From: Gliomastix tumulicola
Lineage: Eukaryota > Ascomycota > Sordariomycetes > Hypocreales > Bionectriaceae
Assembly: GCA_001599755.1 (NCBI GenBank)
Contig: BCHX01000003.1
Coordinates: 310,001 to 374,000, forward strand
DNA length: 64,000 nt
Direction: 5' to 3'
Shown here: piece after piece, positions 1-12,400 of the stretch
How positions within the stretch are numbered: the first letter of the stretch is position 1
Layout: each line of letters begins with the position of its first letter
Notes under the pieces: generated by a model
Told to the model about the DNA's origin: nothing
Databases searched by the model: none
What the model saw: the letters and a program-made list of their open reading frames with translations, nothing else
Translations under genes and position numbers: made by a program

Positions 1-910
1 TTCATCGCAACCCAGGACTTTCGAGACGCAACAGCGCGATACAGTGGTTTTCAGGCACTCAGCTCATAGCTGGCTCCAGACCTGTCCGTGGCCAGCGGAA
101 ACCTCGATAATGGCGGGTCTTCGATACCAGGGCCAACATCACTGGCCTTCCGCACTAGCAGCTGAGCAACGTGCCGGCGCAGGATATCCATCCTCTCTAT
201 ACGAGGCTTTACCCGAGAATTTGAGAAGCCTAAGATATATCATCCAGTCGCCAGACCAGTCAAATGCTTACGAATGCTGGATCCAAGGAGGTGACCATCT
301 GGCGAGGAGTCTGGGAAATCGGGACGCTATCAATCTCAAAGATTATATTCAATGGTATCCTATGGAAGCACTTGTAATTCCACAGGACCGTACTGATCGC
401 CCATGGTCTGTCTTTGGACCCGCCTCGTCAACAAGCATATGAGGGGTCGAGAGCACACCTGCAGCCATCTCGTTCGTCTTGGCTCCCGTTGTTCAGAGCG
501 ATGGTGATCTTGGGGAACGAAAGCGGCAAATTTTAGAAGCGCCAGGTATGATCCAACGGCGACAAATCGGAAGGCAACGATGACTCCATATAGACCATTC
601 ACACCAATCCAACTATTTAAGAACGACATAAATGACACGGCGAACCGACAGGACTGACATCACTGGAATCATCGATTGGCACCGAGATCCGGTTGGCCTT
701 TGCGCAAGCTGCCTTCTGCTCACGTTCGGGCATGCTCAACCCAATCAACTACGCAGCCGGCCACACTTCCGTCGAGCAAGTCCAATCTGCCTTTGCCGGA
801 ATCCTGGAGGGTAAGGGACATGTCTTTTGGAGATGCCTGGTCGTGCTAATATTCTGAAGCTGATTCTCTTCTCATCAGGAAGAATAAAGGATGAGATAAT
901 AGGTCGTTGA
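1..910 (+). CDS. 3' part of an unidentified spliced gene, open at the left edge
   Basis: I do not recognise the product. Frame 2 is open from the window edge to a TGA at 440-442. The same frame then continues with coding-like codons from about 445 to 545. A good donor (GTATGA at 546) and the acceptor CAG at 649-651 join it in frame to an exon at 652-810. A second intron at 811-878 (GTAAGG ... CATCAG) leads to a final exon ending with TGA at 908-910. The last part contains the segment AFCSRSGMLNPINYAAGH. The TGA at 440 is either a nonsense change or is removed by an intron from the GTAATT at 374 to an AG near 444; I cannot decide. The residue string GIIDW in the neighbouring frame near 670 resembles a phosphotransferase motif but is out of frame with the better reading. 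The structure is tentative. Confidence 0.35.
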
Positions 911-3900
911 CACCGAGAAGGCCCCAAGCAAGCCTGCGATTCTTCAAGCTGAATGAAAATAAGGACACGATGAACATGAAGAGCTTCAAGGCAACGGTGA
1001 AGGACTAATCTCGAACAAACGAGTCGTAGTAATATAACAACATATTCACGTAAAGTCTTCCTAAATCGTGTCCCATTGAACTAAAGCTGGGACGTCAAAT
1101 CGCTTCCTCCTATTTCTTATCCCTCCTCCGGTGGCTCTTGTCTATTTATTCCTTTATTTCTATCGAAGCTCAGGTAGATGTTGTTTAACTGGACCGCCTT
1201 GAATGAAATACTACTTTCTCCCAACACAGACTTGATATAGAAATTCTCGGGGAGGGGCGCATCATGTTCAAATGACTTTTAATCGATTTGTGGTCTCGTC
1301 GTCTGAATGAAGAAGGTGTTTTCGAGCGTCGGTAGGTTGGAGTGGCACGTGAGGGGGGATCTAGCCTCGTGGATGCTAGAGGAGATAGATATAGTAAGCC
1401 GTGGTATTTGAATAGCAAAAACCCATGGGAGGGAGGGATGACCGTCCGTGGGAGTATTTGCAGCTCTGTTCGCTTGGCTCGTATTCAACAAATTGTGTGA
1501 AGAGCCGTTGGGGTGGCCTGTAGAAGAGGGCGCAATATTGATCGAAGGGCTTCAAAACGAAGTGTCTGTGTGTACACGGGCGATTTGAAATCTCAAACGG
1601 GGAGCCTTTTGCTGCAAGAATGATGAGGTTGTCTAAAAGGGCGGCAGTGACGGCGGCGATGGGAATTCGTAGGATTTAACGGACGGTCGGTCAAGGGAGA
1701 AGAAAGTCTAAGGTCAGACTCGCCAACGATCGGTCGAAATATCTCGTAGGAAGGGAATTCACCGCCCTGAGAGGGAGCCTTTGTGCCTTGTGCCCCATGT
1801 CTTCACCACCGCAGAGGCTCTCCTATCGCAGTACCATGTACCCTCGGGGCTCCAGCTTTGCTGCCGTAGGCCAAAATTCCTCGTCCGGACTTCAATGAAG
1901 CTCTCGTCACAGGGGATGCACGGAGTCCCTGGCTCGGCTGGCTCTCGCGTCAAGTTTTCGTGGGCGCTCAGGTGGAGGCGTGACTCATTTGGGGGAGAAG
2001 GGAAGACATTAACTGACCAATGAGAGGCAGCGTTCCGTACCGCAAGGCCATCGCTAGGTGATCTTGCTCGATGTATGAGAAAATCGCAAGGAGGACCACA
2101 AGAATGAATTTCTGGAACAATGTCGTGAGCCTGTCAAAAGGCTTGGGAGAGCGAAGATTCTGCACAAGGGAGTTCAGTAATGAGGGAAAGATCCGCTACG
2201 TGATCTGTGGGAGCGTCAAGCAGCGACAGCAGGCTCACCATGATCTGGCTGCCCGCAGAGGCCATTCGCAGTGTGTGCTGTCAACGAGTCAGAGATGTGC
2301 AGTACATCCTTCATAAGCCCCTTCCCTCTGCTGGACGGCCCAATGACCATCTGGACGTTGATTCAAAGGTCCTCGTACAAGCTCCAAGAATCTCTTCAAG
2401 GCCGAGACGCTTCGTCGTCACCTCATCCAGGCCTCAGGGAAGGGGGATGTCAGGACGGATGGATGGATGGATTTAGAGACACAGAAGATGGTGTGTAAGA
2501 TCGATGATTGACAGACCTCCGCCTGTGGGCGGTGGTCCACTGTCTACTAGTAGCTATCATCTATGGAGTGTTCCTGCCCTGTCTATCTGTCTGTCCCGTC
2601 ACTCCGTCGCAGGGGATGTGGGCCCCCTCCTGCAGGCGGCCGGGATCTGGTGACCTGAATTTTACCCTGTGCACCCTTTTTCAAAAGCGAGGCGACCACT
2701 GGTTCCAATTTTCTCATTGGTCAGAGCAAAAGCTGGTCCATGGCTCCATCTGTGATCCTGATTTTTCATTGGCTGAGCAATAAATCGGCGCAGAAGGGGG
2801 CATGGTCCTGGGGAAGGAACAGGCTCGGTTTCTGGGGAAGCCAAGATACCCTACGCCAGGCTTACTCCTACGGCCCGAGATGCGTATGAGATTGTCAGAC
2901 ACTTGAATGAGCATAGGGGCATGTATATACAGGCAGAGATAATGAAGCCAATAGCTCCAAGTCTAGCGACCGGCCTGGACGTGGCTTCAACGCACCCGAT
3001 CTCCCTCGCTCTGCTCCAGTAGACCTTTCGGGGAATGCAAGACCAGGCAGACAGTGATTAAGTAGGCTCTCTGCGATGGGAGAATTGGGTTCTTGATATG
3101 TATGAAGGGCTCTTGTCTCTTGTCTCTCCTTTTTAGCTCTCTCCCATCTCCCACCTCCGGTCTCTAATCTCCCATCTCCTGCGTCAAAGACTTTTTTTGC
3201 CCGACCGAATCCAGCGTCGCGTCGATCGAATCAAGCCACCATGTCTTTGAGATAAGTTGCCCCCGTCATGTTCGACGTATACCCCAAGCTTTTCCGGTCC
3301 AATCGGAGAATTAATTCGACAGAGGACTAGCGTGTCCACATTCGCGTGTCGATCATGCTCGACATCAGCTCCACGTTGGAGCCGCACGATCCACCTCGCC
3401 TCAACGACAAGGGCGATGGAATAGCAGAATCAGGTTCGAAATAATGTTTCATTTCGGTCGAGACGAGTGTCGCTAGAGGAATACGGCACCGTGTTGGTAC
3501 GAGGAGGTGTCGGAGTGCTTCGGGGTGGCCTGTCGGTGGACTGGTGGGACGCGGCGACGCGGGAGAGAGATATGACCGCCATGCTTGAGGGACGTACAGA
3601 CGCCTGTGGCCATTTCAAATTAGTAGAAGGAGAATGGCATTAAGGGGGATATCGGAAGAATCTCCAATGCCCGCTGTTGTGGCGTGCAACGGCCCAGGCA
3701 GGGGAGGGCCACATGGCCACGGTCCGCACCCCAACTTTCCCTGTTTCCGTCAGCCACCTTGTGCCATGGTCAGATATACTCAAAGTGTAACTTAATCCCA
3801 TGTCAGCTGGCAGCCTTGAAATCCAGGTCGCCCAGCCGCAGAGCATAGGACAGGAGCAGAGGAGCTTTTTGAGGCGAATACTGGACTCAGATTCGCGAGG

Positions 3901-4700
3901 AGCGGCGTGGTGCTGGGGCCAAGATGGTCTGAACGTACAGAAGACGTAGTGCTGCATGCCATGAGGCAATACTAAAACATATGCGATCGCTATGCAGCCG
4001 AGCCAGATGGGCATCAGAGTATGGATGACTACAAGAAATGTATGTTTGCGAACTTTTGGACGAAAAACAAGAGGGCACCGAGGGAGATCGGATCCTAGAC
4101 CCTGGGAGCAGTTTTCGAAGCCACTGGAGGTGCGGGTGGTGACGGGACGTTAGCGCTGTACCGTCTGGGGCCACCCAGCTGCCCCTCGCGCACTCAGCGA
4201 GATCATCCCGAATATTCGCGCCTGCAACTGTAGAATTAGGTAGACTCATTATTTAATGCATAGAGATACTCCGAGATATAAAAAAAGCCTTGGATACGGC
4301 AGATTGCGTGAAATGGGCGTGAGTGGCATCTGGGCGTGCGCGCAGGCGGGCAGCCAACTTCTCCGACCGAAGCCATGCGCTGCGTGCCTCTGTAGATCAA
4401 ACAGAACTACGCTCATGGCGTGCAAGATGCATTCATCATGCTACGGCGAACATTATCTACGACCTGTACTGATTCTATGTACGTGATTTGCATGCCGAAG
4501 GTAGTAAACGTCGAGGAAGCCTCGAAAGCGATGCCTCGCGCCCAGGCGCCTCTTGTTTCTCCCTCTGGACCGAGTGTGTGGGAGGGAAGTTGGCCCAAGC
4601 TCAAAGAAATCCGACCCCGGGCCCGCGAGCGTCGAGATCACTCCCGTTTTTCCCATTAGACTCCCGAAAAAAGAAACCGAGCACGATTTTTCACACTCGA
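911..4700. other. Gene-poor stretch, no supported gene
   Basis: Only short reading frames without recognisable domains, and no RNA gene or transposase remnant that I can recognise. A pyrimidine-rich run sits near 3110-3190. This is most likely intergenic or decayed sequence. Confidence 0.5.
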
Positions 4701-4764
4701 CTCACCGCCCACGACGATTCTGCCGGTGGGGCGTGACTGATCCCGTCGCACACTCCCGTGGGGG

Positions 4765-4850
4765 ATAAAAACCCAACGCTTCTTCCTTCTTCCTCGCACT
4801 TTCTTCCTTCCCTCCTCACATCTTCCAACCTCATCTTCTTCTTTGGCATC
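4765..4850 (+). promoter_or_regulatory. Promoter-like TATA box with CT-rich leader
   Basis: GGGGATAAAAACCC (TATA-like ATAAAA at 4765-4770) is followed by an almost pure C/T tract from about 4780 to 4850. In filamentous fungi this arrangement is typical of strongly transcribed genes just upstream of the transcription start. No long reading frame follows, so the transcript, if any, would be non-coding or have a very long spliced leader. Confidence 0.4.
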
Positions 4851-5194
4851 AGCTAACTTCTTTTTAGGCCGCGCCGATCGAGCTAGGTCATCGATGGGTC
4901 AGAGGGTGGGTGCCGATTTCGACAACGACTTTTTTTTCCCTTCAAGCATCGTCGCCTTCATAGCATTTGGTCAGTTCTTCCTCTTCCCTCATCACCTTTC
5001 CCCTCCCCTCCTACCTTTTCCATGATGACGACACGATCGACTTGACAACACGGATGACTTTTGTCGACGGATACTGCTCTGATTTGAGATTTCACCCTCC
5101 TCCCTCTTCACCTGCGCTTTGGTTTTTTCTTGAATGATTGACTTTTATTCTCAGTAGTTTGATCCTTGTCGCCCCATTTTCTGGGCCTTTGCCT

Positions 5195-5760
5195 CTATTG
5201 TCTCGGTAAGTCTAATCTTTTCATTCTTTTCCTCCCCTTTGGCCTCAATCTGGGAAACATGATGATCCAAATTTGGGTTCTTCGGACTGTGGTATGACGA
5301 AGACAAGCAGAGGGCAATTGGGTGGGCCTGGGACACTCAATTGCTGGTCTGACTCCCTGGCCTCCTCCCCCCTCCTGTGAGTTCTCCTCGTCCCCGGTTT
5401 ATGCTAACGTGTCGTCGGTAGTGACTTTTGTCTGCTTGTCCTCCTTGTGCTCTGGTATGATCCCCTTCTCTTTTTCTCCTTTCCACCCCGTTGCCCTCAC
5501 TTTGGGAAATGATGAGCTTTTGGGTTCTTTCGACCGTGCTCGTACGGCACGGATTGACGAAAAAAATTAACTCTGATCCCTTCCCTCCCCCCTCCCTGTA
5601 AGTTCTCCTCTTCCCCCGGTTTTTGCTAACGTGTAGTCGGTAGTGAGTGACCTTGTCTGCTTGGCCCCTTTGTGTGCTGCTCTGGTTTGCTCCCCTTCTC
5701 TTTTTCTCTTCCCCCCTCTTTCTTTTGCCTTTGGGAGATGATGAAAACCTCCTGGTGAGA
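5195..5760 (+). repeat. Three diverged tandem units carrying mini-intron-like cassettes
   Basis: Three imperfect direct repeats, about 220-250 bp apart, share the blocks 'ttctcctc..ccccggttt..gctaacgtgt..tcggtagtga', 'ctccccttctctttttctc' and 'gggaaa/gatgatga'. The second and third units each hold a complete intron-like motif: GTGAGT at 5377, CTAAC at 5404-5408 and TAG ending at 5421 (45 nt), and GTAAGT at 5598, CTAAC near 5626 and TAG ending at 5643 (46 nt). The first unit (from about 5200) has GTAAGT but no clear branch or acceptor partner. The splice motifs are the best conserved parts between copies. Confidence 0.5.
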
Positions 5761-5889
5761 GTCGCCGCATGTCAAGTGACCTCTGCGGTGGTGATCTCGT
5801 TGATCACAATCACCATTGACCACTTCTGATTCCCTTTTCCCATCCGAGACCCCCTTCTCCCGGTCAGTGACTGGCAGAGAGGATTCATC

Positions 5890-6000
5890 GACCCTGATCT
5901 GGCATAGTCAGGACGTCGATGACGGGTTCTATCTGATCTGCCTGGCATTGTCAGGGTTCATTGATGTTGGGGGTTGACCTGATCTGGCATTGTCAGGGAC
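5890..6000 (+). repeat. Short repeat of a TGATCTG-GGCATTGTCAGG motif, three copies
   Basis: The phrase ctgatctgg(c)at(a/t)gtcagg occurs three times between about 5897 and 5998, with spacers of roughly 30-45 bp. The copies differ by a few bases. No coding frame is associated with them. Confidence 0.5.
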
Positions 6001-6209
6001 CGGAGGATCACACATGATGACACTCAATTGGATACTACACGCAGATCTGGCGGGGCTGCCTTCGGGTACGCAACACAGAGTGTTGAAAAACCATGGCTGA
6101 AAGAGCCTGTCTGAGCTGCCGACGGTCCTGACCTTTTCCTCCCCTTCCCTCCCTCCATTTCTGACCTTTCTCCCGTTTGCTCCAGCTCCTCCTGATTTTT
6201 CACATTTCG

Positions 6210-6462
6210 GTAAGTTAGCTGAAGTTTTCCCTTGCTGGGGTGTTGAGATAGCATGATTTGCGTTCTGGGGGCATTTGAGATAGCATTGCTAACTTTTCTC
6301 CAATCTCGCATCCGACGACAACTCGACACAGCAGGAAGCTGACCGGAATTTTCCATCTTGTGGTAAGTTAGCTGAAGTTTGAGATAGCATTATTTTCCTT
6401 CTGGGGGCATTCGAGATAGCATTGCTAACTTTTCTGCAATCCCACACGCAACGAACACTTAG
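6210..6462 (+). repeat. Two direct repeats shaped like introns
   Basis: Two copies of 'gtaagttagctgaag ... gagatagcatt ... ctgggggcatt(t/c)gagatagcattgctaacttttct' lie at 6210-6334 and 6363-6462. Each begins with a strong donor (GTAAGT), has a GCTAAC branch-like box and ends at an AG (CAGCAG at 6334, CTTAG at 6462), leaving a 28-bp exon-like spacer. Together with the cassettes at 5.2-5.7 kb this suggests a non-coding or decayed multi-intron transcription unit. Confidence 0.45.
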
Positions 6463-9400
6463 GACAATAGATAGCTGGTGAATGGTACTTGTGGTTGAGG
6501 TGACACATTCTTTTCTCTCGTGACATGCCCTGTATTCGTGAATTGTATTGTCTGTGCTCGTTAATCTCGTGATGTGTGACTGGCCGTGAGATCTGCATCA
6601 GGGCTCCCGCTTGGCTGTGGCAGGCAAAATTCAGGTGATATATTGCTAAATGTGCTGGCAGAACGCGCTGGAGCGTAAATCAATTGGTGGCGGCGTGCTG
6701 AGACATGCTCTAATTCTCCAGTGTCTGCGTTGACCGTGTTGTTTTTGAATTTTTCATCCTCACAAAATTTCAATTTTTCGCTCCCGTCATTTCTCGTCTG
6801 ACCCTCTGCACTTCGTTCGAGGGCTTCTTCTTGCTGAATCTGATCTGATCTAGAGCCATCATCTCAATCAGCGTCCGAAAGTATCTGGCGACTGCGGTTG
6901 GGCTAAATGTCAACGCGAGCATCTCCTGTCGCGGCAACACTCCGAGACTGGCGCGTCGTGTAGGGAAAGCCAGTGCGGGAAGATGAGAGATGGATCTTCG
7001 ATATTCACGGCTTCCTCCGGTATGTATGCTTGTTCATGTCTCTGGCGGAGGGCAGAGTGGCTGATTGATGATTGAAGCAGGGCGCAGGAATCTTAACATC
7101 ACGGCCGAGCAATGCGTCTGCGATAAACGCAAGAAGATTAAAAACGAACTCCAACCGGTGCTTGGGCTTTGCGAGTGGCCCTGTTGGAGTTGCTCGATCC
7201 GTCAGGATGCTTTCCCAAGAGGGCTGGCTCATTCTCCTCGAGGAGGGCAAGGGGATTCTTCCCCTGGCACCACGCGTACTGGTCCGTTATCTTCACATCA
7301 TACGAGCGTCCCTCATCCCCCCCAAGCCTTTCCCTAAGTTTTTTCCATGGGCGCTCCCTAACTTTGACCAGCCGGAAGACAGATAATGCTCATCCTCCAA
7401 GGGCTCGACGGCCACAGAGAATCTACCCATGACCAGCGGCCGGCACTACCATGGAGGTAACCAGGACTCAGCTCGATACTCAAAGATCTCACGAAGAGCG
7501 AGTGGTAGACGAAATAATTATACGGGAAAGATTCCATGCTGGCTCAAACCGCCACACCATCAGCAGACTCCCTTCTTCGGGGAGCTGCAGGAACGTGAGG
7601 GGATATCTGTGACAGTGGACTTGCTGTTTCGGATCTACGCGGAGGCTCCCCGTTCTCTTGCCTTTCTGGTCGACTTCTTACGTCCCTGGCAGACGCTGGG
7701 ATGTGTTACTTTTCCTCCCTAAACGCTAGCTGGCAAAACGCTAATGTTGGAACTTTCTTAGGAGCGTCGACGATTTTTCGGCACAATAACTTCATCCCAA
7801 GCGTACAGATATTAAGAATTTCATAAAGTGCCACAAAAGATTCCCAATGAGATGATGGACACAATAACGAGGTGTGTCAGAAGCTATGGGAACTTCACGT
7901 GCAGGGAATAATCGACTCATTTAGGCCGACTCGACGACGCTCAGGCTTGAGGGATTTTGACGCCCGCCGCCGAAAAAAAGACTCTATCGGTTGGATATAT
8001 GACGGCCTCGTGCGATTTGACGCAAGAAGAGGAACCCATCGGGCCGCAGGCCAGACTTGGAAGAGCTCGACTGTGATGGTATAAAAGGAAGGAGTGAATC
8101 AGTAATCGGAGTGCCTCGGTAAGCTAGAGGAGCTAACGCGCTGGAACGCAGACGCCGTTTAGTCCTGCATCGACGAGCTCGACGCCTCCGCGGCCTACCT
8201 GGACGTGCAGTGCGAGGCCATTACCGGCAAGGAGACCAGCATCATCACGACCATCTTTCGATCCACGTGAGTGGGGAGCTAGACAGGAATGATGAGAGAG
8301 AGACCGGTTCGGAGAATCTGGGCACTGAAGGAAGTGTAGAGGCACCAGGTGCCTTGCGCCATAAGAGAGAGAGAGAGGGAGAGGGCTGATCTGCCAGTAG
8401 TGCTAGCTAGTAACATGCGTTGTGAGGCATTCCTCATTCTACAAACACTTGACGTAAGGACGCGAAGCGTGGATTGAAACAGTCAGGGAGGGACGTTCTG
8501 CTGGGCCGTCTGTCGTTGTTGATTCGTCAGGGACTCGGTCACTTGGCAGTTCGTGGGTGGTCATTTCGGGAGTGTCAAAATATTTCTCACCAAGAATGTT
8601 CTTGAATGGACTACGTTGAGAGTATGGGCAGCAACACATTGAATTCAACTATCCCTCCAAAGGCCTCGCCCAGGTGCGGACTGTACATAAAAGGGTCGAC
8701 ATACGTAGGGAATGGCCCAGTTCGTACGCTTGTTTGGGATCGTTGCTCAAACCAGGGGGAGACCTGCCCCTCATGGCAGCACGCAAGCCGCTCGGATATG
8801 CTGACCGGAGCTGATGGATGCTGGAGATCCCCTCCTCGGTCACCAGGCTGCCGCCTAGGACATTGAGCCCATGCGTCGATGTGGCATAGGCGGCATGTCC
8901 CGAGTCCTTCTAGGCTCGGCTTGGATTGTCAGTATGGGGATTAGCAGTGTTTCGTTGGCTCTGCCTCGATGGCGTGTTGCTGCATAAGGCGGTAGTTGTA
9001 GACATTAAGCGCAAGGTGGCTGCTCCGAAGAATGGAGTAGGGCGTCTTGAATCTAATGAAGGGTTTGAAAAGGCGCACGGAAAAGTGGCATGTGATGAGG
9101 TAGGTGTGATGAGGCGGGTCGAAGTGCCATGATCGTCAACGTGGTGCTTAGATATGAAGACGGCTGACAGGACTCTTCGGGGGCGAGAGTACTTGTGTGT
9201 TTATGTGCCTAAATCGAAGCCTCAATCTTGGGGCGCTGTCTCTAGGACGATATCGTGACCTTGTGCTGATACTGCAGTCTTCAGATGTTGACGAGTTGGG
9301 CCGGAGTGGTGGACTCATGAAAGATTGATGGCGGAGTTCTTGATCTTTGCGGCAGTGGAGAGGAGAGCACAGGTCTCTGGGGCTGGCTATATAGAGAGAC

Positions 9401-12400
9401 AAATGTCAGTGCCGTCCAGCTTTCAACGAGAGGATTCCTCGTGACATTGTTGAGAACTTACCGGACTGGATGAGGCTTGAACAGCTGGGAATGGCCTTGT
9501 CTGGGCTCGATTCATTGGACGAAGATATCGAATGGCCGACGAGTCTGGGCAGAGCTCTCAGCGAGAGCAGCAGCTTGATAGCAACGGCGGATGAGATGAC
9601 TGTGCTAGTTCCGCGAGATTGAATTAAGGTAGGCGATGTTCGTTCGTCACTCTGACGAGGGTATGGAGAGGAGAATGCAGAAGGGATTGGGATCGTTCTT
9701 GGCCATCGGAAGACTCGACACAATGATCGGCGTTGAAGTATGGAAGGGCCTCTTGGATGGCGGTCCGACTGGTCGTGCCTCGAGGCGTGGTAGATGATTC
9801 TGTAGGGGAGATGTTAGCCACACCTAGAACATGAGCGAGGCGACGCAATCACGAAGTATGAGGACCTACAGAGAGAGAGAGGTCGAAGTTCACGAGGTAG
9901 AGACGAGGTGAATCCGTAAATATTGGCAAGAATGTCATAAGGCTGGCGGAGAAAAAAAAGGCTAGATCATCCGTGGGAGGCATGCAGGGAAAATGAAGCT
10001 GGCGAGTGACTGTTAGGGCGAATAGCGAGCCAACGACGGCCGTTTGCTGTTGTTTGTGCGCGTGATGGTGTTCGAGGCAGTTGAAGGTAGGGTAAGGGAA
10101 TGGTTCAATAAAGGTGATTTGACAATGGGTTCAGGGCGAGGCCAACAATGGCTGCAAGGTTGGACTTGACGGCTTGGTGGAGGATGGACGTAGTAATACT
10201 AGGTAAGATCCCTGCAGCGGCCAGCCCAGTGAAGGTACCTGTAAGGAGTACATGTGCTTAGGGTCATGACACGTGATTGCTTCTGATCTCCCCTCTAACC
10301 GGATTCGGTCGTGCAAGCGAGTAACACCGACACCAGCCATAGATGATCATCATATACCTATCAAAGATGAGCTACCTCCTCCATAAATATTCTAGATCAA
10401 GGATTCTTTCGACATCGTCACCGCTCCAGGCATGAACAATCGGTGTCCTATCCCGGATCCATCAGCTGGTATATATTGATGAGACTTGCCCATATGCTCC
10501 TGTGGTTCAATCTTTCAGGGGTTTAGTAGCGATCCCGCCGGGCGAGGTTCCCTTTTGCTGGTGAGCACTCTGCCGAGCCGAGCAGGCTGCTGATGGTGAG
10601 CGCTCTGGCACTCTCGCACCAGCAAAGACACGGTCTCGCGAGAATTCAATTCACTGCCTTGGACTCCGTCTGAAGCGCCGAGGATTCTTTCCCACCACAC
10701 TGCCGGAAACCTCCTGCTGTAGTCCAGTAAAGCACCCAAGAAGAGGGCAGACTCTCTTGGAGACAACGTAACCTTTGAATCACAGGGTTGCGTGTCCAAG
10801 ACTCAGCTTCTATCCTCTCGAGGTGAATCTGACGACTCAAGTTACGTCACCAGATTTACTGTTTTTGCCCACCGGTGACGGATAATGCATGGCTTTTGTA
10901 AGGCCGGTCGTACCTTGAATTGTTTGCGGCGAGCTCTCGACATCGATCTCGTCTAATCGTTTTCGTAAATTGAATCGGTTCGTATCCGCGGAGGCGTTGG
11001 AACTACCCAGGGGGTACCTAAGGATAGTCTACTTTAGAGTTTCAGTACTATCGCACAGACCGTTGTGGCTGGCCACGACTAGGCACACCGGACTATCAGA
11101 AGCTTCGAAAGCCGTTGATCAGCCTAGTGGGCGGGCCTCTGTGTCTCTGCCATTTTATGCGGCCGAGCATTCTTGTGCAGCCCGGTGCTGTCGTCGCAAT
11201 CTTCGATTCAGGGGTGTCAGATCTCGTTGACCAGCCGCCTCAAGCTCTGATCGAGTCAGTCCTCTCAAGCTGGGTTCAATATTAGCGACCCAGGCAGCCA
11301 AGGGTTAGAACAGGGTATCAAACGAACTGTATCTCCTGGCCGTTCCCCTTTTCTAGGCAGCCCAACAAGGTGCCCTCGCCAGGGTGAAAGAAACTTCTCC
11401 AAGTTCACCTGGTAGGATAGTGACTACTCCTGGCTCCGATAGATTGTCAGAGAGTACAGTCTTGACCTCGCATACTGTTCCCTCAGGCATATCATCTCGC
11501 ATCCCTCGCGAATGGATCGGAGTGCGGAATGTCGGACATTGGTGTCATCCAGCGGCAGCGGCGGCTTTCTTGAGTAGTTCGACGACCACTGTGATGTTCG
11601 AAGTAGAGGGTCCTCAGTCCATACACATCGGGGACTGTCTAGAAGCTTGATTTTGAAGTCTTGTCGCTGGTAGATGTTGCAGGCAGACGAAGGATGTCAG
11701 AGACCGTCTTGGGCAATGTATTCTAAACTTCCACCGTTGATGCAATGATTTGGCCACCGAAAGTGCTGTCTGTATGATCGAGGAGGCAGCTTGGGCCTCC
11801 CGCAGGCCGCGAAGACCCTACACGTACTCGTGCTCGGAGAGCCTCTCAAATGGCGAATCGTTCTATAGCTCCTCCGCTTTTCTTTTCCCCGTGGCTCGAT
11901 CATTCTGCAAACAGATGCGGGCGAGCTCGAGATCGCCGTGGCGGTCGTAATACTTGTGGAAAGTGTGTCGTATCTCGTCGTGGATGGATGCATCCATCGT
12001 ACGGTATTGGGCGTTCAGAGCAAGGTTGGAAGAAGCCACTGAATTTTGGACTGCTAGAAGGGAGCTCGAGGTCAATGTATCTCGCAAGCAGATACCAAAA
12101 TTTGGTGTCCCACGGGAATGCGGACGCACGCCGCGCACGCTGGTCTCCCACGGTCGGGTCGCGCTGTCGGTGACGGCCATTTGGGTCGCGAAACTCGATG
12201 GATTATCTTGACGAGGCAGTGCGAAGAAGACGAGATGCCTTATGAAATGACTGGCGGGATGTCCAGGTCGGGATTCCTGTCTGGTATTGCTACGCACCAT
12301 CAGGCGAAGTCTGGGCATGGCTGTATTTGCTGGCAGATGAATCTCTTGGTACCTGTGGGAACTTCTGCAGGGCACTCCGGAGTACAGAGGCGCTAATGGA

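Noticed and set aside
632..700. GIIDW string resembling an APH motif near the left edge
   Set aside because: It lies in a frame that conflicts with the better-supported exon reading at 652-810, and no catalytic loop is nearby.
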